Part shown: positions 1 to 6,768 of the stretch, one piece after another | How the letters are laid out: the number at the start of each line of letters is the position of its first letter | Position numbering within the stretch: the stretch's first letter is position 1 | Assembly: GCA_003526765.1 (NCBI GenBank) | Contig: DPXZ01000077.1 | Span: 7,995-27,829 of the forward strand | Reading direction: 5' to 3' | DNA: 19,835 nt | Source: Fervidobacterium sp. | Lineage (GTDB): Bacteria; Thermotogota; Thermotogae; Thermotogales; Fervidobacteriaceae | Notes under the pieces: generated by a model | Told to the model about the DNA's origin: nothing | The model's input: the letters and a program-made list of their open reading frames with translations, nothing else | Databases searched by the model: none | Program-made: the position numbers and the translations under genes

Positions 1-58
1 GATGAGTATTAATCCAAAGTATTCGGTTCTTTGCCCGCAACACATTGTAAATTTCCCA

Positions 59-86
59 TTGAAGTTGCGAATTTTTCTGGTATAAT
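59..86 (+). promoter_or_regulatory. Extended -10 promoter of the rpmH-rnpA-yidD-yidC-khpB operon
   Basis: A perfect TATAAT lies at 81-86 with TGG directly before it, which is an extended -10. A TTGAAG hexamer lies at 59-64, giving a 16-base spacer. The rpmH start is about 38 bases downstream and its AAGGAGG ribosome site lies at about 110-117. The rpmB promoter at the other end of the window has the same layout. Start of transcription would be near 92-94. Confidence 0.75.
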
Positions 87-123
87 CACTTATAGGCTAA
101 TCTTGTAAAAAGGAGGAAGTGAC

Positions 124-258
124 ATGAAGAGGACATACCAACCATCCGAAAGGAAGAGAAAGAGAACGCACGGGTTTTTGGCTAGAAAATCCACACCAGG
201 TGGAAAGAAAGTTTTGAAGAACAGAAGAAGAACTGGTAGATGGAGATTAACAGTATAA
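124..258 (+). CDS. rpmH: 50S ribosomal protein L34
   Basis: This 44-residue protein is too short for many ORF callers. It begins [18 protein letters not shown], continues [18 protein letters not shown] and ends GRWRLTV, which is the full canonical L34 sequence. L34 is a very basic component of the large ribosomal subunit, located near domain III of the 23S rRNA. The ATG start is preceded by a strong AAGGAGG site with 6-7 bases spacing. It is the first gene of an operon, and its last 19 bases overlap the start of rnpA in another frame, so the two are probably translationally coupled. Identification is certain from the sequence alone. Confidence 0.97.
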   Translation: MKRTYQPSERKRKRTHGFLARKSTPGGKKVLKNRRRTGRWRLTV

Positions 259-659
259 CAAGTAACATCGATGAGAGTAGAAAACGTTTCAAATTCAGAA
301 AGAGAGAGCGCCTAAAACTCAGGAGTGACATAAGCCTTCTATTTGAATCGGGTAGATCCGTTCAAAGCGAAGATTTTGTGATTGTCTATAGAAATAATAG
401 ACTTGATTACAGTAGAATAGCTGTTGCTGTGAAAAGGAAATTCGGAAAGGCGAATCGAAGGAATAAGCTCAGGAGATGGGTAAGAGAGTGTTTTAGAACG
501 AACCCAGACAGAGTTCCAAAAGGTTACGATTTCTTGGTAATCGCTCGAAAACCATTGTCCGTAAAATTTAAAACGTCTACATACTGGAGTGTTAGTAAAT
601 CACTGATTGAGCTTTTTGAGAGGATAATTAATGAGGAAAGTAATACTCGCAATCATTAG
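240..659 (+). CDS. rnpA: Ribonuclease P protein component
   Basis: This is the protein subunit of RNase P, which helps the catalytic RNA cleave 5' leaders from pre-tRNAs. The 139-residue product has the family core from about residue 25 ([16 protein letters not shown]) and the basic RNR signature [13 protein letters not shown] at 71-83, which contacts the RNA. The ATG lies inside the end of rpmH, with a 19-nt overlap, and only a weak purine stretch precedes it. No alternative in-frame start exists before the core. The start therefore adds a roughly 20-residue charged N-terminal extension compared with the usual 115-120 residues. The 3' end overlaps yidD by 29 nt. The rpmH-rnpA-yidD-yidC order is conserved across bacteria and supports the call. 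Five tRNA genes, which are substrates, lie 2.6 kb downstream. Confidence 0.95.
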   Translation: MEINSITSNIDESRKRFKFRKRERLKLRSDISLLFESGRSVQSEDFVIVYRNNRLDYSRIAVAVKRKFGKANRRNKLRRWVRECFRTNPDRVPKGYDFLVIARKPLSVKFKTSTYWSVSKSLIELFERIINEESNTRNH

Positions 660-903
660 ATTTTACCAGAAGTTTATTTCACCACTTAAACCACCGACAT
701 GTAGATTTGAGCCTACTTGTTCCACTTACACTTACCAAGCAGTGGAGAAGTTTGGTATTTTCAAAGGGCTGCTCCTGGGTTTTTGGCGTATTCTTCGTTG
801 TAATCCTCTTTCTGAAGGCGGATATGATCCAGTGCCTCAGACTTTTCATTTATTCCATGGCCAAGGCCACAATGACCGAAACAATGACACTCATACAAAC
901 TAA
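631..903 (+). CDS. yidD: Membrane protein insertion efficiency factor YidD
   Basis: This small membrane-associated protein belongs to the YidD (DUF37) family, which assists insertion of membrane proteins together with YidC. The 90-residue product shows the whole family signature: a hydrophobic amphipathic N-terminus ([18 protein letters not shown]), the conserved Cys-rich segment [19 protein letters not shown] at about 24-42, then [17 protein letters not shown]. The conserved cysteines are at about 24, 30 and 57. The tail after residue 70 is polar and His/Asn-rich, as is common and variable in this family. The ATG overlaps the end of rnpA by 29 nt and has an AGAGG site about 7 bases upstream inside rnpA. 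It lies between rnpA and yidC, the family's standard position. Confidence 0.95.
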   Translation: MRKVILAIIRFYQKFISPLKPPTCRFEPTCSTYTYQAVEKFGIFKGLLLGFWRILRCNPLSEGGYDPVPQTFHLFHGQGHNDRNNDTHTN

Positions 904-917
904 GGGAGGCGGTAGCG

Positions 918-2246
918 TTGAGGAAGTTAACCGTCATTTTTTTGTTGCTTCTAGCAATCATGGGACTTTCTGGTATCCTTGTCCAGGAAAATTTGGATTC
1001 TGTCACCGTAAGTGCGAAATATATACAAGTCGAACTTGGAAGAGACGGTAATTTATCGAAAGTAACTCACAATTTGGGGAGGGCATATCTCTTTTATGTT
1101 AATGATAATGATGGATTTGACATCTACGATTCAAGTGATACTGAGATATCCACCGCAACGCCAACATATACAATCGATTACGGCAATAAGCTGGAAGATG
1201 AATCATATGAATCTGTTAAAGTGATTTTCACTTACCCAAATGGTATAAAGAAGACTTACTCGTTTGACGGTAGTTTAGTCACATATACATACAACGTGCT
1301 CATCGAGTCACCAGAGGAGGTTAAAGTTGCACTGCCTCTCATTTGGAGTTCAGATACGGTACGGTCAGCGGTGAATTTCTTCATCTCTTTCAGACCTGAT
1401 ACAGATTACACAACAATAGTTAATTTCTCAGGCAAGATGGATGCTACAAAGGTTGTTGGAAGCAATCTGAATTTCAAAGTCTACATGGGGCCTTACAAGA
1501 AGACGGTCATCAAACATGTTTTTGGAGAAGATAGCAGTAGAGTCTTGGATCTCATAAAGACGATCTCTGGTGCTGGAAAATGGTACAGCTTTATCTCCGA
1601 TGGACTTTCAGAATTCTTCAACTGGTTGAATATCCTTACGAGGAACTTCGGATTGACAATCATACTATTTACCATAGTAGTGAGGCTTGCGCTCTACCCA
1701 TTTTACCATGCTCAAACAAAGCAGATGATACAAATGAGAAAGATTCAACCGGCTGTAGATGCGATAAGGAAGAAATACAAAGACCCACAGAAACAACAAG
1801 AGGAATTGATGAAGATTTACAAGGAAAACAAGATCAACCCTTCGAGTGGATGTTTGATGCTGATAGTCCAGCTTCCTATATTTGCACTGCTCTACGGTGT
1901 CATACAGAGTTACCAAGAGCTCTTCTCTGTATCAGGAGGGTTCTTGATTTGGAAAGATCTTTCTGCAGGTGGCTGGGGAGTAAACTGGTTGTTCTTGGTC
2001 ATCACGATACTAACTTCATATTATCTTGCGTTGATCACGAGTCAAGATTCAAGAACGGCATGGCAACAGATAATAATGGGCTCCATATTCCCATTCTTCT
2101 TCATCACTTTACCAAGTGGTATATTCCTTTACTGGACGATGAACTCAATAATTCAACTTGCAATCACCTTCTACACGTACAGGCGTTACAAGGTTAAGGG
2201 ACTTTCTAATCATGATTTGTGGGGTATCAAGCCAAAGAAGAGGTGA
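918..2246 (+). CDS. yidC: Membrane protein insertase YidC (Oxa1 family)
   Basis: YidC inserts and folds inner-membrane proteins, alone or with SecYEG. The start is TTG at 918, supported by GGGAGG at 904-909. The 442-residue product has an N-terminal membrane anchor at about 4-22. A beta-rich periplasmic P1 domain follows at roughly 25-225, as in didermic bacteria. The insertase core starts near 230. Arg256 in the core segment TIVVRLALYPF is the conserved charged residue of the hydrophilic groove. The basic cytoplasmic hairpin follows (QTKQMIQMRKIQPAVDAIRKKYKD), then the helices containing PSSGCLMLIVQLPIFALLYGV and PSGIFLYWTMNSIIQ. The 442 residues are shorter than E. coli YidC (about 548), mainly because P1 is smaller. 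khpB begins 5 bases after the stop. Confidence 0.97.
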   Translation: MRKLTVIFLLLLAIMGLSGILVQENLDSVTVSAKYIQVELGRDGNLSKVTHNLGRAYLFYVNDNDGFDIYDSSDTEISTATPTYTIDYGNKLEDESYESVKVIFTYPNGIKKTYSFDGSLVTYTYNVLIESPEEVKVALPLIWSSDTVRSAVNFFISFRPDTDYTTIVNFSGKMDATKVVGSNLNFKVYMGPYKKTVIKHVFGEDSSRVLDLIKTISGAGKWYSFISDGLSEFFNWLNILTRNFGLTIILFTIVVRLALYPFYHAQTKQMIQMRKIQPAVDAIRKKYKDPQKQQEELMKIYKENKINPSSGCLMLIVQLPIFALLYGVIQSYQELFSVSGGFLIWKDLSAGGWGVNWLFLVITILTSYYLALITSQDSRTAWQQIIMGSIFPFFFITLPSGIFLYWTMNSIIQLAITFYTYRRYKVKGLSNHDLWGIKPKKR

Positions 2247-2251
2247 TCGAC

Positions 2252-2962
2252 TTGAAAACGTTGAATTATACGGGAAAAAATATCGAAGATATCGTAGAAA
2301 AATTTAAGAAAGATTACGATGCTTTGGATGGAGAATACGAATTAACCGTTATAGATAAAGGAAGTACAGGACTATTCGGTTTGTTTTCTCGTGATGCAGT
2401 TGCTGAAATTACTATAACAAACAAATACTACGAACGCAAGTTGAAAGAATTCATAGAAGGTATATTCGAGCAATTCAACATAGACTACTTTGTAGAAGTC
2501 AACAGTCGTGGTAAAACGTTCATCGTATCGTGTCACAGCGAACAGATAGGGAAGATCATAGGTAAACACGGTAAGGAACTTGGGGCACTTCAACACATTG
2601 CAAGTATATTTCTCAACAGGATAACTGATACAAAAGTTACCGTGATCATCGATGCTGGAAATTATCGCGAGAAACGAAAAGAGCAACTTCAAAAGATCGT
2701 TGAACATGCAATAGAAAGGTTAGACAAAGGTGGGAAGATCAAATTAGATCCCATGTTTGCATTTGAGAGGAAAATCGTTCACGAAATTGCCAAGAAGCAC
2801 AAAGATGTGTACACGTATTCTGAGGGTTTAGAACCATATCGCTATGTCGTTATCGAATACAGGAAAGGAGGCCATCATCATGAAGATAGGGAACGTTTCG
2901 GAGATGCAGCCACTCGAAATTCGAAATGGGACAGTACTAAAAAGAGTACTAATAGGGCCTAG
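2252..2962 (+). CDS. khpB: KhpB/Jag RNA-binding protein (Jag_N-KH-R3H) with an out-of-frame C-terminal tail
   Basis: KhpB (Jag, EloR, SpoIIIJ-associated) is an RNA-binding protein that in Firmicutes pairs with KhpA and influences cell elongation. I chose TTG at 2252 because GAGGTGAT sits 4-5 bases upstream. An ATG at 2219 in the same frame would overlap yidC and has no ribosome site. Domains in the 236-residue product are a Jag_N domain at about 1-55 (GSTGLFGLFSRDAV), a KH domain at about 75-145 with the GKIIGKHGKEL loop at 100-110, and an R3H domain at about 165-204 (Arg173, His177). Residues 205-236 are a polar tail encoded over the ribosome site and the first 83 nt of the cupin gene. Most Jag proteins stop close to the end of R3H, so this tail looks like a readthrough extension. 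Confidence 0.94.
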   Translation: MKTLNYTGKNIEDIVEKFKKDYDALDGEYELTVIDKGSTGLFGLFSRDAVAEITITNKYYERKLKEFIEGIFEQFNIDYFVEVNSRGKTFIVSCHSEQIGKIIGKHGKELGALQHIASIFLNRITDTKVTVIIDAGNYREKRKEQLQKIVEHAIERLDKGGKIKLDPMFAFERKIVHEIAKKHKDVYTYSEGLEPYRYVVIEYRKGGHHHEDRERFGDAATRNSKWDSTKKSTNRA

Positions 2963-3218
2963 AGATGGAGCACCAAACTTTGTTATGAGATTATTCACAA
3001 TGAAGCCAGATGCATCGACAGAATATCACTCACACCCATGGGAACACGAAATATTTGTCGTTGAAGGTGAATTGGAAGTCATACAAAAGGACAAAAAGAC
3101 TCGCGTTGAAAAAGGTACATACATATTCGTTGAACCAAATGAGGAACACCAATTTCACAACGTATACGACGGAGAAACATCTTTCATATGTGTCATACCA
3201 AAAGAAGGCGGAGAATGA
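2880..3218 (+). CDS. Small single-domain metal cupin, TM1459-like
   Basis: This 112-residue single-domain cupin closely resembles the Thermotoga maritima protein TM1459, a Mn-binding cupin, including RVLIG, NFVMRLFT, HSHPWEHEIFV, YIFVEPNE and the C-terminal IPKEGGE. The metal ligands are visible as His50, His52 and His56 of the HxHxxxH motif and His90 of the second cupin motif (EPNEEHQF). The physiological substrate of this family is not established. TM1459 has been reported to show oxidative alkene-cleaving activity in vitro, which may not be its natural role. ATG at 2880 is chosen because AAAGGAGG at 2864-2871 is ideally spaced. The first 83 nt overlap khpB in another frame. The pairing with khpB is also seen in Thermotoga, from memory of that genome. 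Confidence 0.9.
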   Translation: MKIGNVSEMQPLEIRNGTVLKRVLIGPRDGAPNFVMRLFTMKPDASTEYHSHPWEHEIFVVEGELEVIQKDKKTRVEKGTYIFVEPNEEHQFHNVYDGETSFICVIPKEGGE

Positions 3219-3237
3219 GCTTTTTGTTTGAAAAATA

Positions 3238-3266
3238 TTGACAGAGCATAATCAACATGCTATAAT
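3238..3266 (+). promoter_or_regulatory. Consensus sigma-70 type promoter of the tRNA array
   Basis: TTGACA at 3238-3243 and TATAAT at 3261-3266 are both perfect matches to consensus, with a 17-base spacer. The first tRNA starts 37 bases after the -10. This is the strongest promoter by eye in the window, as expected for stable RNA. It probably drives all five tRNAs and perhaps spoVS. Confidence 0.85.
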
Positions 3267-3303
3267 TATTCTCGGCCTTTGAAAGATAAGGCCCTTAGAA
3301 AGT

Positions 3304-3380
3304 CGGGGTGTAGCGCAGTTGGCGAGCGCGCCGGTCTTGGGCACCGGAGGTCGCTGGTTCAAACCCAGTCACCCCGACCA
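3304..3380 (+). tRNA. tRNA-Pro (anticodon TGG)
   Basis: Acceptor stem CGGGGTG (3304-3310) pairs with CACCCCG (3370-3376). The anticodon arm is CCGGT-CTTGGGC-ACCGG with TGG as the anticodon. The T loop is GGTTCAAAC, the discriminator base is A and CCA is encoded at 3378-3380. It is the first of five tRNAs in one transcription unit. Confidence 0.96.
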
Positions 3381-3384
3381 ACGT

Positions 3385-3460
<76 letters not shown>

Positions 3461-3473
3461 CTTTTTTTGACGT

Positions 3474-3550
3474 GCGGCTGTAGCTCAACAGGATAGAGCA
3501 TCGGACTTCTAATCCGAGGGTTGTGGGTTCAAGTCCCGCCAGCCGCGCCA
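3474..3550 (+). tRNA. tRNA-Arg (anticodon TCT)
   Basis: Acceptor stem GCGGCTG (3474-3480) pairs with CAGCCGC (3540-3546). The anticodon loop CTTCTAA between TCGGA and TCCGA gives TCT, which reads AGA and AGG, the favoured Arg codons in this window. The discriminator is G and CCA is encoded. Confidence 0.96.
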
Positions 3551-3589
3551 GTGTTTTGAATTTCAATTCAATAGTAATGCATTTTTTGT

Positions 3590-3666
3590 GGTGGCTATAG
3601 CTCAGTTGGAAGAGCGCCTGACTGTGGATCAGGGGGCCGAGGGTTCAAATCCCTCTAGCCACCCCA
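3590..3666 (+). tRNA. tRNA-His (anticodon GTG)
   Basis: Acceptor stem GTGGCTA (3591-3597) pairs with TAGCCAC (3656-3662). The extra G at position -1, the identity element of tRNA-His, is encoded at 3590 and faces C73 at 3663. The anticodon loop is CTGTGGA and CCA is encoded at 3664-3666. Confidence 0.95.
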
Positions 3667-3717
3667 ATTTTTCACATATGACTATTGAATCATATACAGC
3701 CTTTTTATCTTTCTTAT

Positions 3718-3794
3718 GCGCTCGTAGCTCAACTGGATAGAGCGTCGGACTTCGGATCCGATGGTTGCGGGTTCAAGTCCTGCCGGGCGCGCCA
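3718..3794 (+). tRNA. tRNA-Arg (anticodon TCG)
   Basis: Acceptor stem GCGCTCG pairs with CGGGCGC (3784-3790) with one G-U pair. The anticodon loop CTTCGGA between TCGGA and TCCGA gives TCG, which reads the CGN box. The discriminator is G and CCA is encoded at 3792-3794. Its anticodon arm is nearly identical to that of tRNA-Arg(TCT), which suggests a duplication origin. Confidence 0.95.
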
Positions 3795-3910
3795 GAAGGA
3801 AGCTGGATTTGGTTTTCGAACTTTTTGACTTTCGGAGTAGACGCCCAACCACACTGATTAAACCTTTGGAATTGTGTACCTTCAAACGTCAGAGAAAAGG
3901 AGGTAGTACT

Positions 3911-4174
3911 ATGGAAGTACTAAAAGTTTCTTCAAAATCCAACCCCAACAAGGTTGCTGGTGCTTTAGCCGGAGTGATAAGAGAGAAGGGAAGAGCTGAG
4001 ATTCAAGCGATAGGTGCTGGTGCTGTTAACCAAGCTATCAAGGCCATCGCGATTGCACGAGGTTACTTAGCTCCAAGCGGTTTTGATCTTGTTTGTGTGC
4101 CCGCTTTTACAGATGTGAGTGTTGAAAACGAGACACGAACAGCCTTAAAATTTGTTATTTTTCCAAGAGAGTGA
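3911..4174 (+). CDS. spoVS: Stage V sporulation protein S homologue (SpoVS, Alba-like)
   Basis: SpoVS is a small Alba-fold protein thought to bind nucleic acid. It was named for a sporulation role in Bacillus but is widespread in non-sporulating thermophiles. The 87-residue product covers the whole family: EVLKVSSKSNPNKVAGALAG, then GAGAVNQAIKAIAIARGYLA, ending VSVENETRTALKFVIFPR. ATG at 3911 is chosen because AAAGGAGG at 3896-3903 lies 7 bases upstream. The same frame stays open further upstream into tRNA-Arg, which is meaningless. No clear promoter is visible in the 116 bases after the last tRNA, so the gene may be read from the tRNA promoter. A rho-independent terminator follows 40 bases after the stop. 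Confidence 0.95.
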   Translation: MEVLKVSSKSNPNKVAGALAGVIREKGRAEIQAIGAGAVNQAIKAIAIARGYLAPSGFDLVCVPAFTDVSVENETRTALKFVIFPRE

Positions 4175-4214
4175 GAAGTAGAGATTTGAATTCATAACAT
4201 TTTTGTAAATCATC

Positions 4215-4250
4215 AAACCTGGCCCAATTCGTGGCCAGGTTTTTCATTTT
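4215..4250 (+). terminator. Intrinsic terminator of spoVS and the tRNA unit
   Basis: CCTGGCC at 4218-4224 pairs with GGCCAGG at 4233-4239, extended by AA/TT, with an 8-base loop. TTTTT and further T-rich sequence follow on the plus strand. It sits between two convergent genes and overlaps the end of the minus-strand ABC gene. On the minus strand the downstream T tract is weaker, so it may be bidirectional but is best for the plus strand. Confidence 0.85.
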
Positions 4251-5071
4251 ATATTCTTTGCTTGAGCCTTCTTTTTGCTTTTTTGATTGTACTGTTTGCA
4301 GAGTCTGCGCAGCTCACAACCAACTTTCTCTGGGTATATTTCGTCCATCTTTCTTCCAACCATCATCTCTGCGATCTGCGTCTCTGAAAAGTCAGATAGT
4401 GCACCTTGATATACCTTCTTTCCATCTCTAAGGACTACCAATTCATCAGCGATCTGAACGATCTCTTTCAATCTATGGGATACAAATATCACAGTTATTC
4501 CCGAAGTCTTGAGTTTTTTCACAGTTTCAAAAAGCTTTTGTGTTTCATCCTCACTGAGTGATGCTGTCGGTTCATCCATGATTAGTATCTTAACGCTTCT
4601 TGAAAGTGCCTTCATTATCTCGACCATCTGCTTTTTCCCAGTCGATAACCTCTCCACTAACTCCATCGGATCTATATCAACGTCCAAGTTCTTTATTATT
4701 TCAGAAGCATCTTGGATCATCTTTTTCTTATCTATCAAAAAACGCCCTGTTGGTTCATCTCCAAGGAATATATTTTCGTAGACTCTGAGTGGTTCAACGA
4801 GATTCAACTCCTGTGGGACAAGCACTATGCCGAGTTCTTTTGCTTTGTATGGATTCAACACGGTTTGTTTACCATCTACGTAAATCTCTCCAGAAATGGG
4901 TTGCAAGAATCCAGAGAGGATTCTCATCAACGTGGACTTTCCAGCGCCATTCTCGCCTACTACACCGTAGACTTTTCCAGGATAGAACTCAACGTCCACA
5001 CTATCTAGCACCAATGCCTCACCGAATTTCATCGATATACCTTTGCCTTGCAATACGGGCATCTCAGCCAT
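4244..5071 (-). CDS. Truncated sugar ABC transporter ATPase (N-terminal half of an RbsA/MglA-type protein), possible pseudogene
   Basis: RbsA/MglA/XylG-type ATPases power ribose/galactose-class sugar importers and normally carry two fused ABC domains in about 500 residues. This product has 275 residues and only the first domain: Walker A GENGAGKST at 39-47, Q-loop Gln87, a signature LSTGKKQ at 142-148 in place of the usual LSxGxxQ, Walker B ILIMDEPTAS at 162-171 and switch His199. The family linker MVGRKMDEIYPEK ends near 249. After that comes a basic, low-complexity tail of about 25 residues and a stop. No second domain is visible in any frame before the spoVS terminator. No permease or binding protein gene is nearby. 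The start overlaps the upstream dehydrogenase by 8 nt, with GGAG just before the ATG. Most likely the gene lost its 3' half and downstream partners by deletion. A functional single-domain homodimer is possible but less likely. Confidence 0.85.
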   Translation of the reverse strand: MAEMPVLQGKGISMKFGEALVLDSVDVEFYPGKVYGVVGENGAGKSTLMRILSGFLQPISGEIYVDGKQTVLNPYKAKELGIVLVPQELNLVEPLRVYENIFLGDEPTGRFLIDKKKMIQDASEIIKNLDVDIDPMELVERLSTGKKQMVEIMKALSRSVKILIMDEPTASLSEDETQKLFETVKKLKTSGITVIFVSHRLKEIVQIADELVVLRDGKKVYQGALSDFSETQIAEMMVGRKMDEIYPEKVGCELRRLCKQYNQKSKKKAQAKNIK

Positions 5072-6098
5072 CGATCTCCACTACCTTTTGCAGTTTAGAC
5101 GATTCTAAGAACTTCTCTATTATCTTAATCGACATTAGTCCATCCTCTGGTCTCACTATCGGTTGCTCCATTCCTAAACACACTTTTATGAAATGCTCAA
5201 CTACCGGCAATTTCCAATAAGGATCTTCATTTGTGAACAGCGGTTTGAGTACTATCTCGCCATGGTACGCGATGGGTTTTGCAATGTACAGGTCTATTTT
5301 GCTAGGATCAGTTTGCCCGACCTTCAACGTTCCATTCTCTCCGTAAACGACGATGTAATTCTCTTCAAGTCCTCTCGTTATCCAATTTGCATCCAACGTT
5401 GCAAGTGCGCCATTGGAGAGTTTCATCACACCATTCGCGATGTCTTCGACATTTGCGTTCTTCTCTAAAGTTGCAGTGAGTGCAACACATTCTTTAACCT
5501 CCAACCCCGTGATGTACCTTATCAAATCTACCTTGTGTACACCAAGGTCACCCAGTGCACCGAATGCTGCCTTATCCTTATCGAAAAACCAGCCAACGTT
5601 CTGCGTCCAATTCTCAGGTCCCGAATGCCCAAACGCAGCTTTGACGAGCCTTATCTCGCCTATCATTCCACTTTTGATTATCTCTCTCGCCTTCTGGTTG
5701 TGTGGGAAGAACCTCTGTGAGTGATTGACCATCAAAATCTTTTCGGTGTTGGTTGCACACTCTACCATCCTTGTTGCTTCGATACTATTCGTAGCCATCG
5801 GTTTTTCGACTAATACGTGTTTGCCATGTTCAAGTGCATCGATAGACACGACTGCATGGAGATGATTTGGCACGGCAACGATCACAGCATCAACAAAATC
5901 GCCATTTGTTATATCTCTGTAATCTGTGAAGGATTTGACATTTGTTAAAGAAAATTTCTTAGTTACGTATCGCAATCTATCGGCATTTGGGTCCGAAATA
6001 GCGACTAATTCAGCAAGATCAGAGCTCAACAAGTTTGGTATATGTAGCACTTCAGCAATTTTTCCTGCACCTATCATCCCAACTCTAAGCTTCTCCAT
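5064..6098 (-). CDS. Gfo/Idh/MocA family NAD(P)-dependent sugar dehydrogenase
   Basis: This 344-residue oxidoreductase acts on sugars, inositols or sugar derivatives. The N-terminal Rossmann domain carries the dinucleotide loop GAGKIAE at 10-16 and the conserved EKP at 98-100 (VEKPMATNSIEA). The C-terminal domain has the family GxHxxDL motif at 186-192 (GVHKVDL), whose His188 is the usual catalytic or substrate-binding residue. The substrate cannot be read from the sequence. AGAGGTGA sits 7 bases before the ATG. It follows the PIG-L deacetylase gene by 31 bases and overlaps the ABC gene by 8 nt, so the three are probably one mRNA under the LacI-type repressor. An oxidation step on a de-N-acetylated sugar would fit the context, but this is inference. 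Confidence 0.92.
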   Translation of the reverse strand: MEKLRVGMIGAGKIAEVLHIPNLLSSDLAELVAISDPNADRLRYVTKKFSLTNVKSFTDYRDITNGDFVDAVIVAVPNHLHAVVSIDALEHGKHVLVEKPMATNSIEATRMVECATNTEKILMVNHSQRFFPHNQKAREIIKSGMIGEIRLVKAAFGHSGPENWTQNVGWFFDKDKAAFGALGDLGVHKVDLIRYITGLEVKECVALTATLEKNANVEDIANGVMKLSNGALATLDANWITRGLEENYIVVYGENGTLKVGQTDPSKIDLYIAKPIAYHGEIVLKPLFTNEDPYWKLPVVEHFIKVCLGMEQPIVRPEDGLMSIKIIEKFLESSKLQKVVEIDG

Positions 6099-6129
6099 TG
6101 CACGCTCACCTCTCCAAGAGTTCTAAAGC

Positions 6130-6768
6130 TCACAATAGCTTTTCGATATCCATCAATCGTCTCCCGTACGGACTCAATGGCTTTCTAACCCCCAAAGACT
6201 TGAATACTTCGGCATACTTGCATCCAGTCAATATTCCCCTATACCCTGGTGCATACACAACAGATGGAAGTACCTCATTTTTGAATGTCTCAACATCAAA
6301 TGCTTCTTTCATCTCGAAAAGTGCTTTCAATTTGAATGTATAGGATCTGGTAATATCTACTGCCACATCGAACGTAAAATCGACACTCGTGGCTGGTAAT
6401 TCGTAGAGCAATATATCGTGATCATACTGCCTTGCAAGTTTTATCACTTGTTTTGAAACTAACTCGTGGTCGTACAATATTTCATTTGTCCAATGTGTGA
6501 AAACAACATCAGGATTGAAATCTTCGAAAATATTTTCCAAATCGCTTATCATGACGTCCATATTTATCTTCCCATATGAATTCTTTAGAGCAACGAAATC
6601 TGCCCCAAGCATACTCATTGCTTTATCGAAACCATTTATCCTATCACCACATATTGAAACAGCAAGTACTTCGATACCTCTATCCGTAAACTCCTTTATC
6701 GTCCCACCACAACCTATAACCGCATCATCACTATGAGCACAAGTAACAAGCACCCTTTTCACAATCAT
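6130..6768 (-). CDS. PIG-L family Zn-dependent N-deacetylase
   Basis: PIG-L (LmbE/BshB/MshB-like) enzymes remove N-acetyl groups from GlcNAc-type substrates with a single zinc ion. The 212-residue protein carries the family motif in a variant form, AHSDDAVIGCGG at 11-22, where AHPDDExxGCGG is usual. The zinc ligands His12 and Asp15 and the general base Asp14 are retained; Pro and Glu are replaced by Ser and Ala. The third zinc ligand is likely His101 in YDHELVSK. The ATG overlaps the lacI stop as TAATG, but AGGAGG is only 2 bases before it. A GTG two codons later (6762) has 8 bases spacing and may be the real start. The substrate is unknown. The context of a LacI regulator, a dehydrogenase and a sugar ABC ATPase suggests catabolism of an N-acetylated sugar rather than thiol biosynthesis. 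Confidence 0.9.
   Translation of the reverse strand: MIVKRVLVTCAHSDDAVIGCGGTIKEFTDRGIEVLAVSICGDRINGFDKAMSMLGADFVALKNSYGKINMDVMISDLENIFEDFNPDVVFTHWTNEILYDHELVSKQVIKLARQYDHDILLYELPATSVDFTFDVAVDITRSYTFKLKALFEMKEAFDVETFKNEVLPSVVYAPGYRGILTGCKYAEVFKSLGVRKPLSPYGRRLMDIEKLL

Noticed and set aside
1..123. Possible replication origin next to rpmH
   Set aside because: rpmH is often near dnaA and oriC, but I see no clear DnaA boxes (TTATCCACA-like) and no dnaA gene in this short stretch.
707..1051. A 114-codon plus-strand frame inside yidD and yidC
   Set aside because: It overlaps two certain genes in another frame, has no ribosome site and has no protein-like pattern.
3461..3468. T-rich run after tRNA-Gly as a terminator
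   Set aside because: There is a T run but no separate hairpin before it other than the tRNA itself, and the next tRNA follows within 6 bases.
4509..5220. Several plus-strand frames opposite the ABC and dehydrogenase genes
   Set aside because: They are shadows of strong minus-strand genes and lack ribosome sites or recognisable motifs.
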